64,000 bases of DNA from Sphingomonas sp. HMP6 (GCF_013374095.1 NZ_AP022672.1:2559501-2623500), one strand, 5' to 3'; counted from the stretch's first letter, positions 41,176-49,597 are shown. The notes: generated by a model from the letters alone, not told the origin. Translations and numbers: made by a program.

Positions 41176-42795
41176 ATGCAACGCGACACGGCCATCGTCA
41201 TCGGCGCAGGGGTTGGCGGTCTGACCAGCGCCGCGCTGCTCGCCGCACGTGGGCTGGACGTCACGGTGGTCGAAGCGGCGGACGCCCCCGGCGGAAAGAT
41301 GCGGCAAGTCGCGGCGGGATCCGCGCAGATCGACGGTGGCCCGACCGTCTTCACGATGCGCGACGTGTTCGACGGAATCTTCGACGCCTGCGGCGCATCG
41401 CTCGATGAGTATGTGACGCTACGCCCGACCGCGCGGCTCGCCCGCCATGCCTGGGGCGATGCCAGGCTCGATCTGTTCGCCGACCGCGACGAAAGCGCCG
41501 AGGCGATTGGTGCCTTTGCCGGCCCGGCGGAAGCGCGCGGCTACCGCGCATTTTGCGCCGAGGCGCAGCAAGTCTTCACCGGGCTCGACCGCCCCTTCAT
41601 GCGCAGCCAGCGGACGACGCCGTTCGGGCTCGCCTGGAAAATGGGCCTCGCCAATCCGCGCGACCTGGTCACCAAACGCCCGTTCGAAACATTGTGGAAG
41701 GCGCTCGGCGATCATTTCCGCGATCCGCGCCTGCGGCAGCTGTTCGGGCGCTACGCCACGTATTGCGGCTCCTCGCCGTTCCAATGCCCCGCCACGCTGA
41801 TGCTGATCGCGCATGTCGAGGCGAGCGGCGTGTGGCTGCTCGACGGCGGGATGCACGCGCTCGCCCGCGCGCTTGAGGCGCTGGCGGTGCGCGGCGGCGC
41901 ACGCTTCCGCTATGGCGCGCCGGTCCGCGAAATCGTGATCGAACAGGGCCGCGCCACCGGCGTCGTGCTGGCCAGCGGCGAGCGGCTGAACGCAGCGTCG
42001 ATCGTCTGCAATGCCGATCCCGCTGCGATCGCCGATGGCCGGTTTGGTACAGCAGCCAGCGCCGCCGTCCCGCAGACCGATCGCGCGGCGCGCTCGCTCG
42101 GCGCGATGGTCTGGACAGCACAGTCGCAAACCAGCGGCTTCCCGCTGCTCCATCACAATGTTATCTTCTCGGACGATTATGCGGCAGAGTTCGAACAGCT
42201 CGCCGCCAATCGCCTCCCCGAAACGCCGACCGTCTATGTTTGCGCGCAGGACCGCGATGGCGCGGGCAACGGCCCGGCTGGGCCTGAGCGCTTGCAGATA
42301 CTCGTCAACGCCCCGCCGATTGGCGACGGCCCCGGATTTAGCCAAGCGGAGATCGACCAATGCCAAGTCCGGATGCTGGAGAATTTGGCGCGGGCCGGGC
42401 TCTTGGTGGAGCTCTCTCCGGCGGCAACGACGCTTACGACGCCGATGGGGTTCGAAGCGCTGTTCCCCTCGACGGGTGGAGCCCTTTATGGACGGGCCTC
42501 GCACGGATGGGCGGCGTCCTTCCGTCGGCCCGGCGCCCGGACACGGATCCCTGGTCTTTATTGCGCGGGCGGGAGCACGCACCCGGGCGCCGGCGTCCCG
42601 ATGGCAGCACTCAGCGGCGGCCTAGCCGTCGATATCCTGCTCAAGGACCTCGGTTCGACGTACAGGTCGACGCGAACGGCTATGCCTGGTGGTATATCGA
42701 CGCCTTCAGCGACGCCACGGGACCCGATGGCGGGCGCTACGGGCTCACGATCATCGCCTTTATCGGCAGCGTCTTCTCGCCCTATTACAAGCTGA
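41176..42795 (+). CDS. crtD: hydroxyneurosporene/methoxyneurosporene 3,4-desaturase
   Basis: 539 residues as the frame stands. FAD-binding start AIVIGAGVGGLTSAALLAAR; CrtI-family features GGPTVFTMRDVFDGIF, RYATYCGSSPFQCPATLMLI and the late GLYCAGGSTHPGAGVPMAAL. CrtD introduces the C3,4 double bond after CrtC hydration. ATG 41176 has AGGGG upstream, preferred over 41140. Family sequence ends near 42660 (AVDILLKDL); the last 42 or so codons read crtC DNA in another frame, so the natural stop seems lost. Comparable CrtD proteins are about 490-510 residues. Confidence 0.93.
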   Translation: MQRDTAIVIGAGVGGLTSAALLAARGLDVTVVEAADAPGGKMRQVAAGSAQIDGGPTVFTMRDVFDGIFDACGASLDEYVTLRPTARLARHAWGDARLDLFADRDESAEAIGAFAGPAEARGYRAFCAEAQQVFTGLDRPFMRSQRTTPFGLAWKMGLANPRDLVTKRPFETLWKALGDHFRDPRLRQLFGRYATYCGSSPFQCPATLMLIAHVEASGVWLLDGGMHALARALEALAVRGGARFRYGAPVREIVIEQGRATGVVLASGERLNAASIVCNADPAAIADGRFGTAASAAVPQTDRAARSLGAMVWTAQSQTSGFPLLHHNVIFSDDYAAEFEQLAANRLPETPTVYVCAQDRDGAGNGPAGPERLQILVNAPPIGDGPGFSQAEIDQCQVRMLENLARAGLLVELSPAATTLTTPMGFEALFPSTGGALYGRASHGWAASFRRPGARTRIPGLYCAGGSTHPGAGVPMAALSGGLAVDILLKDLGSTYRSTRTAMPGGISTPSATPRDPMAGATGSRSSPLSAASSRPITS

Positions 42796-43580
42796 GCGGG
42801 CGGCACGCGCCGGAAAACCACTGTGCGATCAACGTGTCGATGACCGGGCCGCGCGGCAAGGCGTGGGCGATGACCGAACGCCCGAGCACCAGCGTCACGC
42901 GCGATGCCGATCATCTCGCGATCGGCCCGAGTTCGCTGCATTGGGACGGCGAAGTCCTGGTGATCGATATCGCCGAGACCTCCGCCCCGCTCCCCTATCC
43001 GGTGCGCGGGCAAGTCCGCGTCTATCCCGAAATGATTGGCACCACCGGCTTTTACCTCGATCCGGCGGGCAAGCATCGCTGGCATCCGGTCGCGCCGCGC
43101 GCGCGCGTCGAAGTCGAAATGAGTCACCCCGGCGTGAGCTGGACGGGCGGCGGCTATTTCGATTCGAACTTCGGCGAGGAACCGCTCGAGGCGGGCTTCG
43201 ACGATTGGCATTGGTCGCGCGCGCATCTCAAGAACGATGTGGCGGTGCTGTACGAGGGCCGCCGCGCAGATGGCACGCCGTTCGATCTGGCGCTCAGGAT
43301 GGACCGGCAAGGCAATTGGACCGATGTCGCCCCGCCGCCGACCGCGCGGCTTGCGCGCACCGGCTGGCTGATCGACCGCCTCACCCGCGCCGACACCGGC
43401 TGTCAGCCGAAGTTGGTCAAGACCTGGGTCGACGCACCGTTCTACGCGCGCTCGGCAATCGACACGCGGCTGTTCGGTGAAGACGTGCGCGCCGTGCATG
43501 AAAGTCTGTCGCTCGGGCGCTTTCGCTCACCGATCGTCCAGTCGATGCTCACCATGCGCATGCCTCGCGCCACGCGCTGA
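42561..43580 (+). CDS. crtC: carotenoid 1,2-hydratase
   Basis: About 340 residues if the TTG at 42561 is used. Core family sequence starts near 42655 (RFDVQVDANGYAWWYIDAFS) and includes FIGSVFSPYYKLSG, YPVRGQVRVYPEM and GGGYFDSNFGEEPLEAGF with DWHWSRAHL. CrtC adds water at C1,2 of neurosporene or lycopene. No ATG, GTG or TTG lies in frame close to the expected start. Candidates are TTG 42561 and ATG 42507, both inside crtD and without a ribosome-binding site. An AAGGA at the end of crtD (about 42642) precedes non-start codons. The enzyme part looks intact; the start is unresolved. Confidence 0.88.
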   Translation: MRGREHAPGRRRPDGSTQRRPSRRYPAQGPRFDVQVDANGYAWWYIDAFSDATGPDGGRYGLTIIAFIGSVFSPYYKLSGRHAPENHCAINVSMTGPRGKAWAMTERPSTSVTRDADHLAIGPSSLHWDGEVLVIDIAETSAPLPYPVRGQVRVYPEMIGTTGFYLDPAGKHRWHPVAPRARVEVEMSHPGVSWTGGGYFDSNFGEEPLEAGFDDWHWSRAHLKNDVAVLYEGRRADGTPFDLALRMDRQGNWTDVAPPPTARLARTGWLIDRLTRADTGCQPKLVKTWVDAPFYARSAIDTRLFGEDVRAVHESLSLGRFRSPIVQSMLTMRMPRATR

Positions 43581-43742
43581 GGCGTCACGCTCCGTCGAGT
43601 CGGGGCGCTCTGCTGCTTCGGTGCGCTCGCGCTTGCTCCGGGCGATGTCGCGCGTGATCGCGACATATTGATAGAGGCAGAAGCCGAGCCCGAGCGCGCC
43701 CGACAGCGTCAGCTCGATCAGCCCGAGAGTATTGCCGATCAT
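43527..43742 (-). CDS. small single-helix membrane protein, unknown
   Basis: 71 residues. N-terminal membrane helix (LGLIELTLSGALGLGFCLYQ), then a charged cytoplasmic tail rich in Arg, Glu and Ala. A good ribosome-binding site (AGGGAG) stands before the ATG. Its 3' end overlaps the end of convergent crtC by 54 bases. The tail overlaps crtC and so may be partly a by-product of that frame; the helix itself lies outside crtC. I do not recognise a family. Confidence 0.65.
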   Translation of the reverse strand: MIGNTLGLIELTLSGALGLGFCLYQYVAITRDIARSKRERTEAAERPDSTERDASARGARHAHGEHRLDDR

Positions 43743-43824
43743 CCGTCCACTCCCTTTTGGTGTCCTCCGTTAAAGTTGACGCACGCCTCTCTCCGTTCGG
43801 ACGAACGGGGAGGGAGTATACCCG

Positions 43825-44697
43825 CTAAACCGCCCGCGCAAAATCGCCGATCAGCCGCGCGACCGCATCGGGCCGTTCCTCATGCGCAAGGTGGCCAAGG
43901 TCGGGCAGCACCTCGACTCGGATGCCCGGAATCAACGCTGCCGCCGCGTTCACCGAAGTCAGCGGAATCGCCGCATCGCTCGACCCGTGTACGAACAGCA
44001 CCGGCACGCGGATACGCGCCAAATCGCGCGACAGCGTTTCAAGGTCCCACGCCGCCATCATCGTCAGAGCGCCTGCGCAATGGTCCGAGGTCGCGAACAG
44101 CCGCCGGTAGAAATCCACGCCCGCCGCATCGATTCGCGACCCCGTGCTGCGCTCCAGGAAGCCCGCTGCCTCGCCCGGCCCGCGCGCCATCGCGGCAAAA
44201 ATGTGCGGCGCGAACGGATTCACGAACAGCATCCGCGCGAGCGTCGGGAAGAGTTTTGCGGCAAGGCCCGGGAACGGCATCAACGCCGGGTTGAGGCCGA
44301 TCACGGCCTTCGGCGTGGCAAGACCGTCGAGCAGCATGCGCAGCGCGATCGCCGCCCCAGCGGAATGCCCGACGACCACAGCGGGGGCCAGATCGAGCTT
44401 GGTCATCAACGCGCCGACCGCGCGCGCCATGCCGACCATCGACAACCCGCCGGATGGACGCCCGGTGGTAAACCCATGCCCCGGCAAATCGGGCGCAACG
44501 ACGGTGAAATGCTCGGCCAGCAGCGGCAGCAGATCGCGCCAGCTATGCGTCGCCGCCCCCGTGCCGTGGAGCAGCAGCATGACCGGCCCGGACCCCGCCA
44601 TCTGAACGTGCCAGCGCATCCGTTCGGTCTCGACGAAGCGGCTGAGGGTGCGGTTGGGCCAGTCGCGGCCTTCGCGGCCCCAGTCGGGCGTGCTCAT
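43825..44697 (-). CDS. bchO: BchO, alpha/beta-hydrolase of the magnesium chelatase operon
   Basis: 290 residues, alpha/beta-hydrolase fold with LLLHGTGAATHSW, the nucleophile elbow GHSAGAAIAL, a late Asp and DLGHLAHEE with the catalytic His. BchO accompanies bchI and bchD in purple bacteria; its exact reaction is not established, though a link to Mg chelation or early porphyrin steps is assumed from operon position. The N-terminus WGREGRDWPNRTLSRFVET is characteristic. The ATG overlaps the bchD stop by four bases. Confidence 0.94.
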   Translation of the reverse strand: MSTPDWGREGRDWPNRTLSRFVETERMRWHVQMAGSGPVMLLLHGTGAATHSWRDLLPLLAEHFTVVAPDLPGHGFTTGRPSGGLSMVGMARAVGALMTKLDLAPAVVVGHSAGAAIALRMLLDGLATPKAVIGLNPALMPFPGLAAKLFPTLARMLFVNPFAPHIFAAMARGPGEAAGFLERSTGSRIDAAGVDFYRRLFATSDHCAGALTMMAAWDLETLSRDLARIRVPVLFVHGSSDAAIPLTSVNAAAALIPGIRVEVLPDLGHLAHEERPDAVARLIGDFARAV

Positions 44698-46448
44698 GCC
44701 GCCTGAACCGCCGCAACTGCCCGGTGCATCGTCGCCGCATCGGCGCGCGGCAGCGGCAGATAGCGCGCGCCCATCGCCAGCGCGAGTCGCGCGCCCTCGG
44801 GCCGGGGCCGCGCCGACGTATCGACGAAGGCCGCGCCGATCCCGGCCTGGCCGATTGCGCGCGCGGCCGTCTCGGCATCCTGCTCGGCGCGCTTTCGGAC
44901 GGTCGTACCATCGGCAGCGATATTGGCGCGGCCGTCGGTCAGCACGACGATGAATGGCGTGCGCCCGCGTGCCCGCGCCGCCTCGGCGAGGTCTCGCGCG
45001 GCGTCGAGCCCGATCGACAGCGGCGTGCCCCCGCCCCCCGGCAATTCCGCCAGCGCGCGGCGCGCGCGCGTCAGCGAGCGCGTCGGCGGCAAGAGAATCT
45101 CGGCGGTGGTCCCGCGAAACGCCACCAGCGCGACTTGCGCGCGCTTCACATACGCCTCGGCCAGCAACAATTCGACCGCGCCCTTCGCCTCGGCCAGCCG
45201 CGCCGCCGCCGCCGATCCCGACGCATCGACCGCAAAGATCGTCAGCGTTTCCGCGCGCGTCTCGAATCGGCGAATCCGCAAATCGTCGCGGCGGATGCGA
45301 ATCGGCCCGTCGCCACGGTCGCGCAAATTCTGCCACGGCGCCGCGGCGCGTAGCGTGTCGATCAGGCTGAGCCGCAGCCCCCCGCGCGGCACCCCAGCGC
45401 GCGCGCTCATCGGCCGCCCGCGCTGCATCGATTTGCGCCGCTCGCCCTTGCCCCGCGCCGCCCCCGCGCGCCGCCGACCGCGCCCCGCGGCGAGCTTTTC
45501 GAGCACGTCGCGCGGCAGCGACGCGAGCGCGGCTTCGAGCACGACATCCTCGGGGGGTTTGGGTTCGCCTTGCTCCTCTTCGCCCGAATCACTTTCGGGC
45601 GGAGGCGGTGGGGGCGGCGCGTCCTCGGGCGCTTCCTGTTCCGCCTCGGGCGGCGCCGGAAAGCGCGTCGCGCGCGGCCCGAGCACCAGCCGCACCGCGA
45701 GAATCACGTCATCGTCGGACATCGCGCTGCGTCCGTCGATCGCCGCCGCCGCACGCGCGGTACGCAGCGCAAACAAGGGCGCACGCGCCGAATCGATCCC
45801 GAGCGCAAGCGACGCCGCAGCGAGGGTGGCCAGCACTTCTCCATCCTCAAGCCGCGTCCCCACTTCCTTCCCCGGCGAAGGCCGAGGCCCAAGAGCGGAG
45901 GCTTCGGTTGGCGAGCGCGACGGATGATCATCGAAGTCGCCCAACTCGGCCCCGGCCTGCGCCGGGGAACGGCAATCAGAAAGATCGATCCGGAACGCCA
46001 ACCGCTCGACCAGCGCGTGCGGCGGCTCCTCCTCCTCGACCCCATCATCGAGCGCCAAGACCGTCACCCGCACCGGCGCATCCTCGACCATGCCCGCATC
46101 GAGCACCGACGCGATTCGTGCCGCCGTCGCATCGCTCATCCGCTCCGCCATCGGCAGCACCACCAGCCCGCCATCCGCCGCCGCCAGCACGCCTGCCTGC
46201 CGCACCGGCCGCCCGAGCGCGAGTGTCGCGCCGAGATCGAGCCCGCCGAGCAACGCATCGTCATCGACATGCGCCGGAATGCGCCGGACCGGAGCCGCTT
46301 CCGGCAAATCGTCCCGAAGTGCTGCGACAACCGCGTCGCGCAGTTCGCCGCCGCCGCGCAGGATCATGCCGCCAAGGCCGACCGGATCGAACGCGCACAG
46401 CCGCGCCGCCAGCATAGCGTCGTCAAGCGCCGTCCGCGCTTCGCTCAC
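44694..46448 (-). CDS. bchD: magnesium chelatase subunit D
   Basis: 584 residues, AAA+-like platform of the chelatase with a degenerate ATPase N-terminal half. A Pro/Glu-rich acidic linker follows (about 264-300), then a C-terminal integrin-I (VWA) domain with MIDAS motif FAVDASGSAAA (Asp 408, Ser 410, Ser 412). Start GTG at 46448 overlaps the bchI stop; the longer open frame inside bchI is not coding. Residues about 160-194 are encoded by a genomic palindromic repeat rather than by family sequence (see 45868-45970). The frame is preserved and nothing else is missing. Confidence 0.94.
   Translation of the reverse strand: MSEARTALDDAMLAARLCAFDPVGLGGMILRGGGELRDAVVAALRDDLPEAAPVRRIPAHVDDDALLGGLDLGATLALGRPVRQAGVLAAADGGLVVLPMAERMSDATAARIASVLDAGMVEDAPVRVTVLALDDGVEEEEPPHALVERLAFRIDLSDCRSPAQAGAELGDFDDHPSRSPTEASALGPRPSPGKEVGTRLEDGEVLATLAAASLALGIDSARAPLFALRTARAAAAIDGRSAMSDDDVILAVRLVLGPRATRFPAPPEAEQEAPEDAPPPPPPPESDSGEEEQGEPKPPEDVVLEAALASLPRDVLEKLAAGRGRRRAGAARGKGERRKSMQRGRPMSARAGVPRGGLRLSLIDTLRAAAPWQNLRDRGDGPIRIRRDDLRIRRFETRAETLTIFAVDASGSAAAARLAEAKGAVELLLAEAYVKRAQVALVAFRGTTAEILLPPTRSLTRARRALAELPGGGGTPLSIGLDAARDLAEAARARGRTPFIVVLTDGRANIAADGTTVRKRAEQDAETAARAIGQAGIGAAFVDTSARPRPEGARLALAMGARYLPLPRADAATMHRAVAAVQAA
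45868..45970. repeat. palindromic repeat element inserted in bchD
   Basis: Two inverted copies of a GC-rich unit (TTCCCCGGCGAAGGCC and its counterpart GGCCTGCGCCGGGGAA), with flanking CCCAAG/CAACTCGG arms, enclose about 50 bases. This resembles the short palindromes scattered through sphingomonad genomes, usually between genes. Here it is inside coding sequence and stays in frame. Confidence 0.7.
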
Positions 46449-47425
46449 GCCGCCGCCAGTTCGTCCAACGCGCGCTCGATCCGGACGGTCGACCCGGTTT
46501 CGTCGAGCACCCCGCGCCGCAAACGGTGGCGCAGCGCAAGCGGTGCGACGCGCGCGATATGGTCGGGCGTGACCTCGGTCTTGCCGTCGAGCGCCGCGAG
46601 CGCCCGCGCCGCGCGCATCAGCGTCAATTCGCCGCGCAGCCCATCGGCTCCTACCGCCATGCACAGGCCGGATGCCCGCGCCAGCATCGCGTCGGACATC
46701 GCGACCTTGGCAAGGCCCGCCCGCCCGCGCGCGATCTGTTTCAGCGTCTTCTTCTCGGCCGCGCGCCACGTATCGGCGAAGTCCGCCGGCGTCCGTTCGA
46801 ACGCGTCGCAGCGTTTCAGGATTTCCACCCTGCTCGCGAGATCCTGCGGCGTGCGCACCTCGACCGACAGGCCGAAGCGATCGAGCAATTGCGGGCGCAG
46901 CTCGCCCTCTTCGGGATTGCCGCTGCCAACCAAAACGAAGCGCGCCGGATGTCGCACCGAAAGCCCCTCGCGCTCGACGACATTTTCGCCCGACGCCGCA
47001 ACATCGAGCAGCAGATCGACGATATGGTCCTCGAGCAGATTGACCTCGTCGATATAGAGGAACCCGCCATTGGCGCGCGCGAGCAGGCCCGGCTCGAACG
47101 CCTTGACCCCCGCCCCCAGCGCGCGTTCGAGATCGAGCGCGCCGACCACGCGATCCTCGGTCGCGCCGAGCGGCAGATCGACGAACGGCACCGGCACTGT
47201 TGCCTTTGCGGGCGGCGGTGGCGCACCTTCGGCATGGAAGCCCGCAAGCGCGGCGGAGACCGGCGGCAACAACGCCGCCAGCGCGCGCACCGCGGTCGAT
47301 TTGCCCGTGCCGCGATCGCCGAACACCATCACGCCGCCGATCCGCGCATCGACCGCGGCGAGCAGCAGCGCCAGTTTCATTTCGTCCTGGCCGACGATGG
47401 CGGAGAAGGGGAAAGACACACGCAT
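46445..47425 (-). CDS. bchI: magnesium chelatase ATPase subunit I
   Basis: About 326 residues, AAA+ ATPase. Walker A GDRGTGKST (36-44), Walker B GGFLYIDEVNLLED, and sensor-region VGSGNPEEGELRPQLLDRFG. It forms hexameric rings with BchD to drive Mg insertion by BchH. Possible starts are GTG 47431, ATG 47425 and GTG 47419; the last has GAGGA at proper spacing, the ATG gives the conventional N-terminus. A PpsR-type box ends only 3-15 bases upstream of these. First gene of bchI-D-O. Confidence 0.95.
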   Translation of the reverse strand: MRVSFPFSAIVGQDEMKLALLLAAVDARIGGVMVFGDRGTGKSTAVRALAALLPPVSAALAGFHAEGAPPPPAKATVPVPFVDLPLGATEDRVVGALDLERALGAGVKAFEPGLLARANGGFLYIDEVNLLEDHIVDLLLDVAASGENVVEREGLSVRHPARFVLVGSGNPEEGELRPQLLDRFGLSVEVRTPQDLASRVEILKRCDAFERTPADFADTWRAAEKKTLKQIARGRAGLAKVAMSDAMLARASGLCMAVGADGLRGELTLMRAARALAALDGKTEVTPDHIARVAPLALRHRLRRGVLDETGSTVRIERALDELAAA

Positions 47426-47433
47426 CCTCACGG

Positions 47434-47451
47434 TGTATCACGCGTTGGACA
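47434..47451. promoter_or_regulatory. PpsR-type box between bchI and the second tspO
   Basis: TGTATCACGCGTTGGACA is an exact TGT-N12-ACA match. It almost touches the bchI start and lies 77 bases before the divergent tspO copy, so it probably controls bchI-D-O and may have controlled that tspO. Confidence 0.6.
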
Positions 47452-47528
47452 CACGACAAGTGGACACTCCCCAAAATCTTAGCCGGAATTGGTTGGCCAA
47501 GACTGAGGTGTCAGGCGATTGGACCTCG

Positions 47529-47996
47529 ATGAATCCTCTTTACGTTTCCGGCGGCTGCGCTGCCGCGCTGCTCGTGGCCGGCGGATTGGCGACGCCGCTC
47601 GGCGATTGGTACAAGGCCTTGCGCAAGCCGAGCTGGCAGCCGCCCGGCTGGGCGTTCGGGCCGGCCTGGACGATCATCCTCGGGCTCGCCGCCTGATCCG
47701 CCGCAATCGCCTGGACCGCCGCGCCCGATGGTGCCGCGCGCACCTCGATCATCGTCCTTTTTGCGGTCAATGCGGCCTTCCATTTCCTATGGAGCCCGTT
47801 GTTCTTCGCGGTCCGTCGGCCCGATTGGGCGTTGGGCGAAGTGGTATTTCTGTGGGCCTCGCTGGTCGCGCTGATCATCGGACTGGCGCCGATCTCGTCG
47901 TTCGCGGCGCTGCTGATCGTGCCGTATCTGCTGTGGGTCAGCTTTGCCGCATTCCTCAACTGGACGATCGTGCGGCTGAACCAGCCGTTCGGCTGA
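47529..47996 (+). pseudogene. tspO: second tspO copy, interrupted by one in-frame TGA
   Basis: The frame reads as a 155-codon TspO (MNPLYVSGGCAAALLVAGGL; WYKALRKPSWQPPGWAFGPA; FHFLWSPLFFAVRRPDWALG; VSFAAFLNWTIVRLNQPFG) except for TGA at 47694-47696, after WTIILGLAA. The position falls where TspO proteins often have Trp (TGG), one base away. Everything downstream is intact and in frame to the normal TGA at 47994. Either a recent nonsense mutation, a sequencing error, or read-through. It differs clearly from the intact copy at 7638-8141, so is not a recent duplicate. Confidence 0.85.
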
Positions 47997-48009
47997 CGCA
48001 CGTGGACGA

Positions 48010-48657
48010 TTAGGGCGTGATTCCGGCGGCGCGCTGCGCGGCGGACATTTTCAAGAACTGATCGACCGCGCCGAGCCGATCGGCAATGTCGCTGCGATAG
48101 GGCGCATCCTGGGGCGTCGCGGCAAGGGCCGCCGCCCAGAGCGGCCGCGCCGCCGCGAAATCGCCCGCATCGACATAGGCCATGCCGAGGAAAAAGGTCG
48201 GACCCGGCGTTCCCGGCGCCAGCGTCAGCGCGCGGCGAAAGGCGAATTTGGCGGCGGGCGACACCGCGCCATCATGCAAAGCGAGGACGTACCCAAGGCC
48301 GCTCCACAGCACCGCATCGTTCGGTCGCCGTGCGATTTCGGCGCGCAGCCCTTCGGCCGCCGCATGCGCATCGCCCGACTGGAGCCGCGAATCGGCAGTG
48401 GCCAGCGCGAGGCTATCCTCGCGCGACGGCGCAAACACCGCTTCGCGAAACGCGACCATGCCGGGATCGACCGTGATCGGCGTGACATCGGCCGCGGTCG
48501 GCTTGCCCGGCTGGTGCGCCTGGCTTTGCAGCGCGAACCCCGCCGCGCCGAGCATCAGCGCGGCACCTGCAATCGACCACAAGCGCCGCGAAACCCCGAG
48601 CGCCCACAGGCCCGCCGCCGCAGCGATCCCGATCAGGATGAGGATCAGCAGATTCAT
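48010..48657 (-). CDS. ccmI: cytochrome c biogenesis protein CcmI/CycH (TPR protein)
   Basis: 215 residues. Two N-terminal membrane helices (LLILILIGIAAAAGLWAL; SIAGAALMLGAAGFAL), then a periplasmic tetratricopeptide region (LALATADSRLQSGDAHAAAE; LRAEIARRPNDAVLWSGLGY; FAFRRALTLAPGTPGPTFFL). CcmI presents apocytochrome to the heme ligase. Last gene of the ccmC-D-E-F-G-H-I operon; its ATG overlaps the ccmH stop. Somewhat shorter than many CcmI proteins, keeping one TPR array. Confidence 0.88.
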   Translation of the reverse strand: MNLLILILIGIAAAAGLWALGVSRRLWSIAGAALMLGAAGFALQSQAHQPGKPTAADVTPITVDPGMVAFREAVFAPSREDSLALATADSRLQSGDAHAAAEGLRAEIARRPNDAVLWSGLGYVLALHDGAVSPAAKFAFRRALTLAPGTPGPTFFLGMAYVDAGDFAAARPLWAAALAATPQDAPYRSDIADRLGAVDQFLKMSAAQRAAGITP

Positions 48658-49073
48658 GATGTGCGCCGCCGCTTGAAACTTGCCCGCGCCAGCCACGCGC
48701 CGATGACCAGCAAGGCCAGCGGCGCGATCCACAGCGGCGCGGTCGTCGCGCTGAGTGGCGGATCATAGCTGACATAATCGCCATAGCGCGCGATCAGCCA
48801 GTCGCGGATCGACTGCGCGCTTTCCCCGGCCTGGATCCGCGTCCGCACCAAGGATCGCATGTCGCCCGCCATTTCGGCATTGCTGTCGGCGATCGACTGG
48901 CCCTGACACACCACGCAGCGCAGCGTGAGCATCAGCGCCTGCGCCTGCGCTTCCTTGGCCGGGTCCTTTAACTGCACATTGGCGAGCGGTGCCGGCGGCT
49001 GATTGCTATCGGCGAAGGCTGGCGCCGCCAACGCTAGCAACGGGGCCAGCAACAGAAACGCAAACCACTTCAC
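48654..49073 (-). CDS. ccmH: cytochrome c-type biogenesis protein CcmH
   Basis: 139 residues. Signal peptide (MKWFAFLLLAPLLALAAPAFA), then the redox motif LRCVVCQGQSIADSNA (Cys 53, Cys 56), and a C-terminal membrane anchor. CcmH takes part in reduction of apocytochrome heme-binding cysteines together with CcmG. It overlaps ccmG and ccmI by four bases each. Standard length for the alphaproteobacterial type. Confidence 0.95.
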   Translation of the reverse strand: MKWFAFLLLAPLLALAAPAFADSNQPPAPLANVQLKDPAKEAQAQALMLTLRCVVCQGQSIADSNAEMAGDMRSLVRTRIQAGESAQSIRDWLIARYGDYVSYDPPLSATTAPLWIAPLALLVIGAWLARASFKRRRTS

Positions 49074-49597
49074 CGTGCGTTCCTGACCGCTGCAATCAGG
49101 CCCGGCACTTCGTCGGGACGGATATCGCCGACATGCTGCTGGACGATCCGTCCCTGCCCGTCGATCACGAACGTCTCGGGCACGCCCGACGAACCGAGTG
49201 CGAGCTGCACACTGCTTGCCTTGTCATCACCGATCGAACGATAGGGATCACCATTGCGCGCGAGGAAATCGGCGATCGCCTCGGGCGTGTCACGAATCGC
49301 GACTGCGTCAATCTCGACCCCGGCCTTCTTTAGTTTCAGCAATTGTGGTGCCTCGGCGATGCACGGGATGCACCAGCTTGCGAACACGTTGAGCAAGTGC
49401 GGCTTGCCCGTCGCGAGGGCGGCGGTCGACAGGCCCGGCTTGCCCGGTACGATCGGCGGCAGATTGAATACCGGCAGCTTCTGCCCGACCAAAGCCGAAT
49501 GGATGGTGCGGTCGGCCGGCTTGTACAGCCCCCAGGCAATCACCGCGAGCAAGGCGATTGCGCCCAGAAACGGCACCCAGATCAAAGGCCGCTTCAT
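49070..49597 (-). CDS. ccmG: thiol:disulfide interchange protein CcmG/DsbE
   Basis: 175 residues. N-terminal membrane anchor (PLIWVPFLGAIALLAVIAWG), thioredoxin fold with active site FASWCIPCIAEAPQ and the cis-Pro loop SSGVPETFVIDGQGRI. It reduces apocytochrome c or CcmH in the periplasm. The ATG overlaps the ccmF stop. An upstream extension of the open frame lies inside ccmF and is not coding. Confidence 0.95.
   Translation of the reverse strand: MKRPLIWVPFLGAIALLAVIAWGLYKPADRTIHSALVGQKLPVFNLPPIVPGKPGLSTAALATGKPHLLNVFASWCIPCIAEAPQLLKLKKAGVEIDAVAIRDTPEAIADFLARNGDPYRSIGDDKASSVQLALGSSGVPETFVIDGQGRIVQQHVGDIRPDEVPGLIAAVRNAR

Noticed and set aside
43757..43785. PpsR-like TGTCC...GTTGACG before the small membrane protein gene
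   Set aside because: The half-sites are 15 bases apart, not 12, so it does not fit the box.
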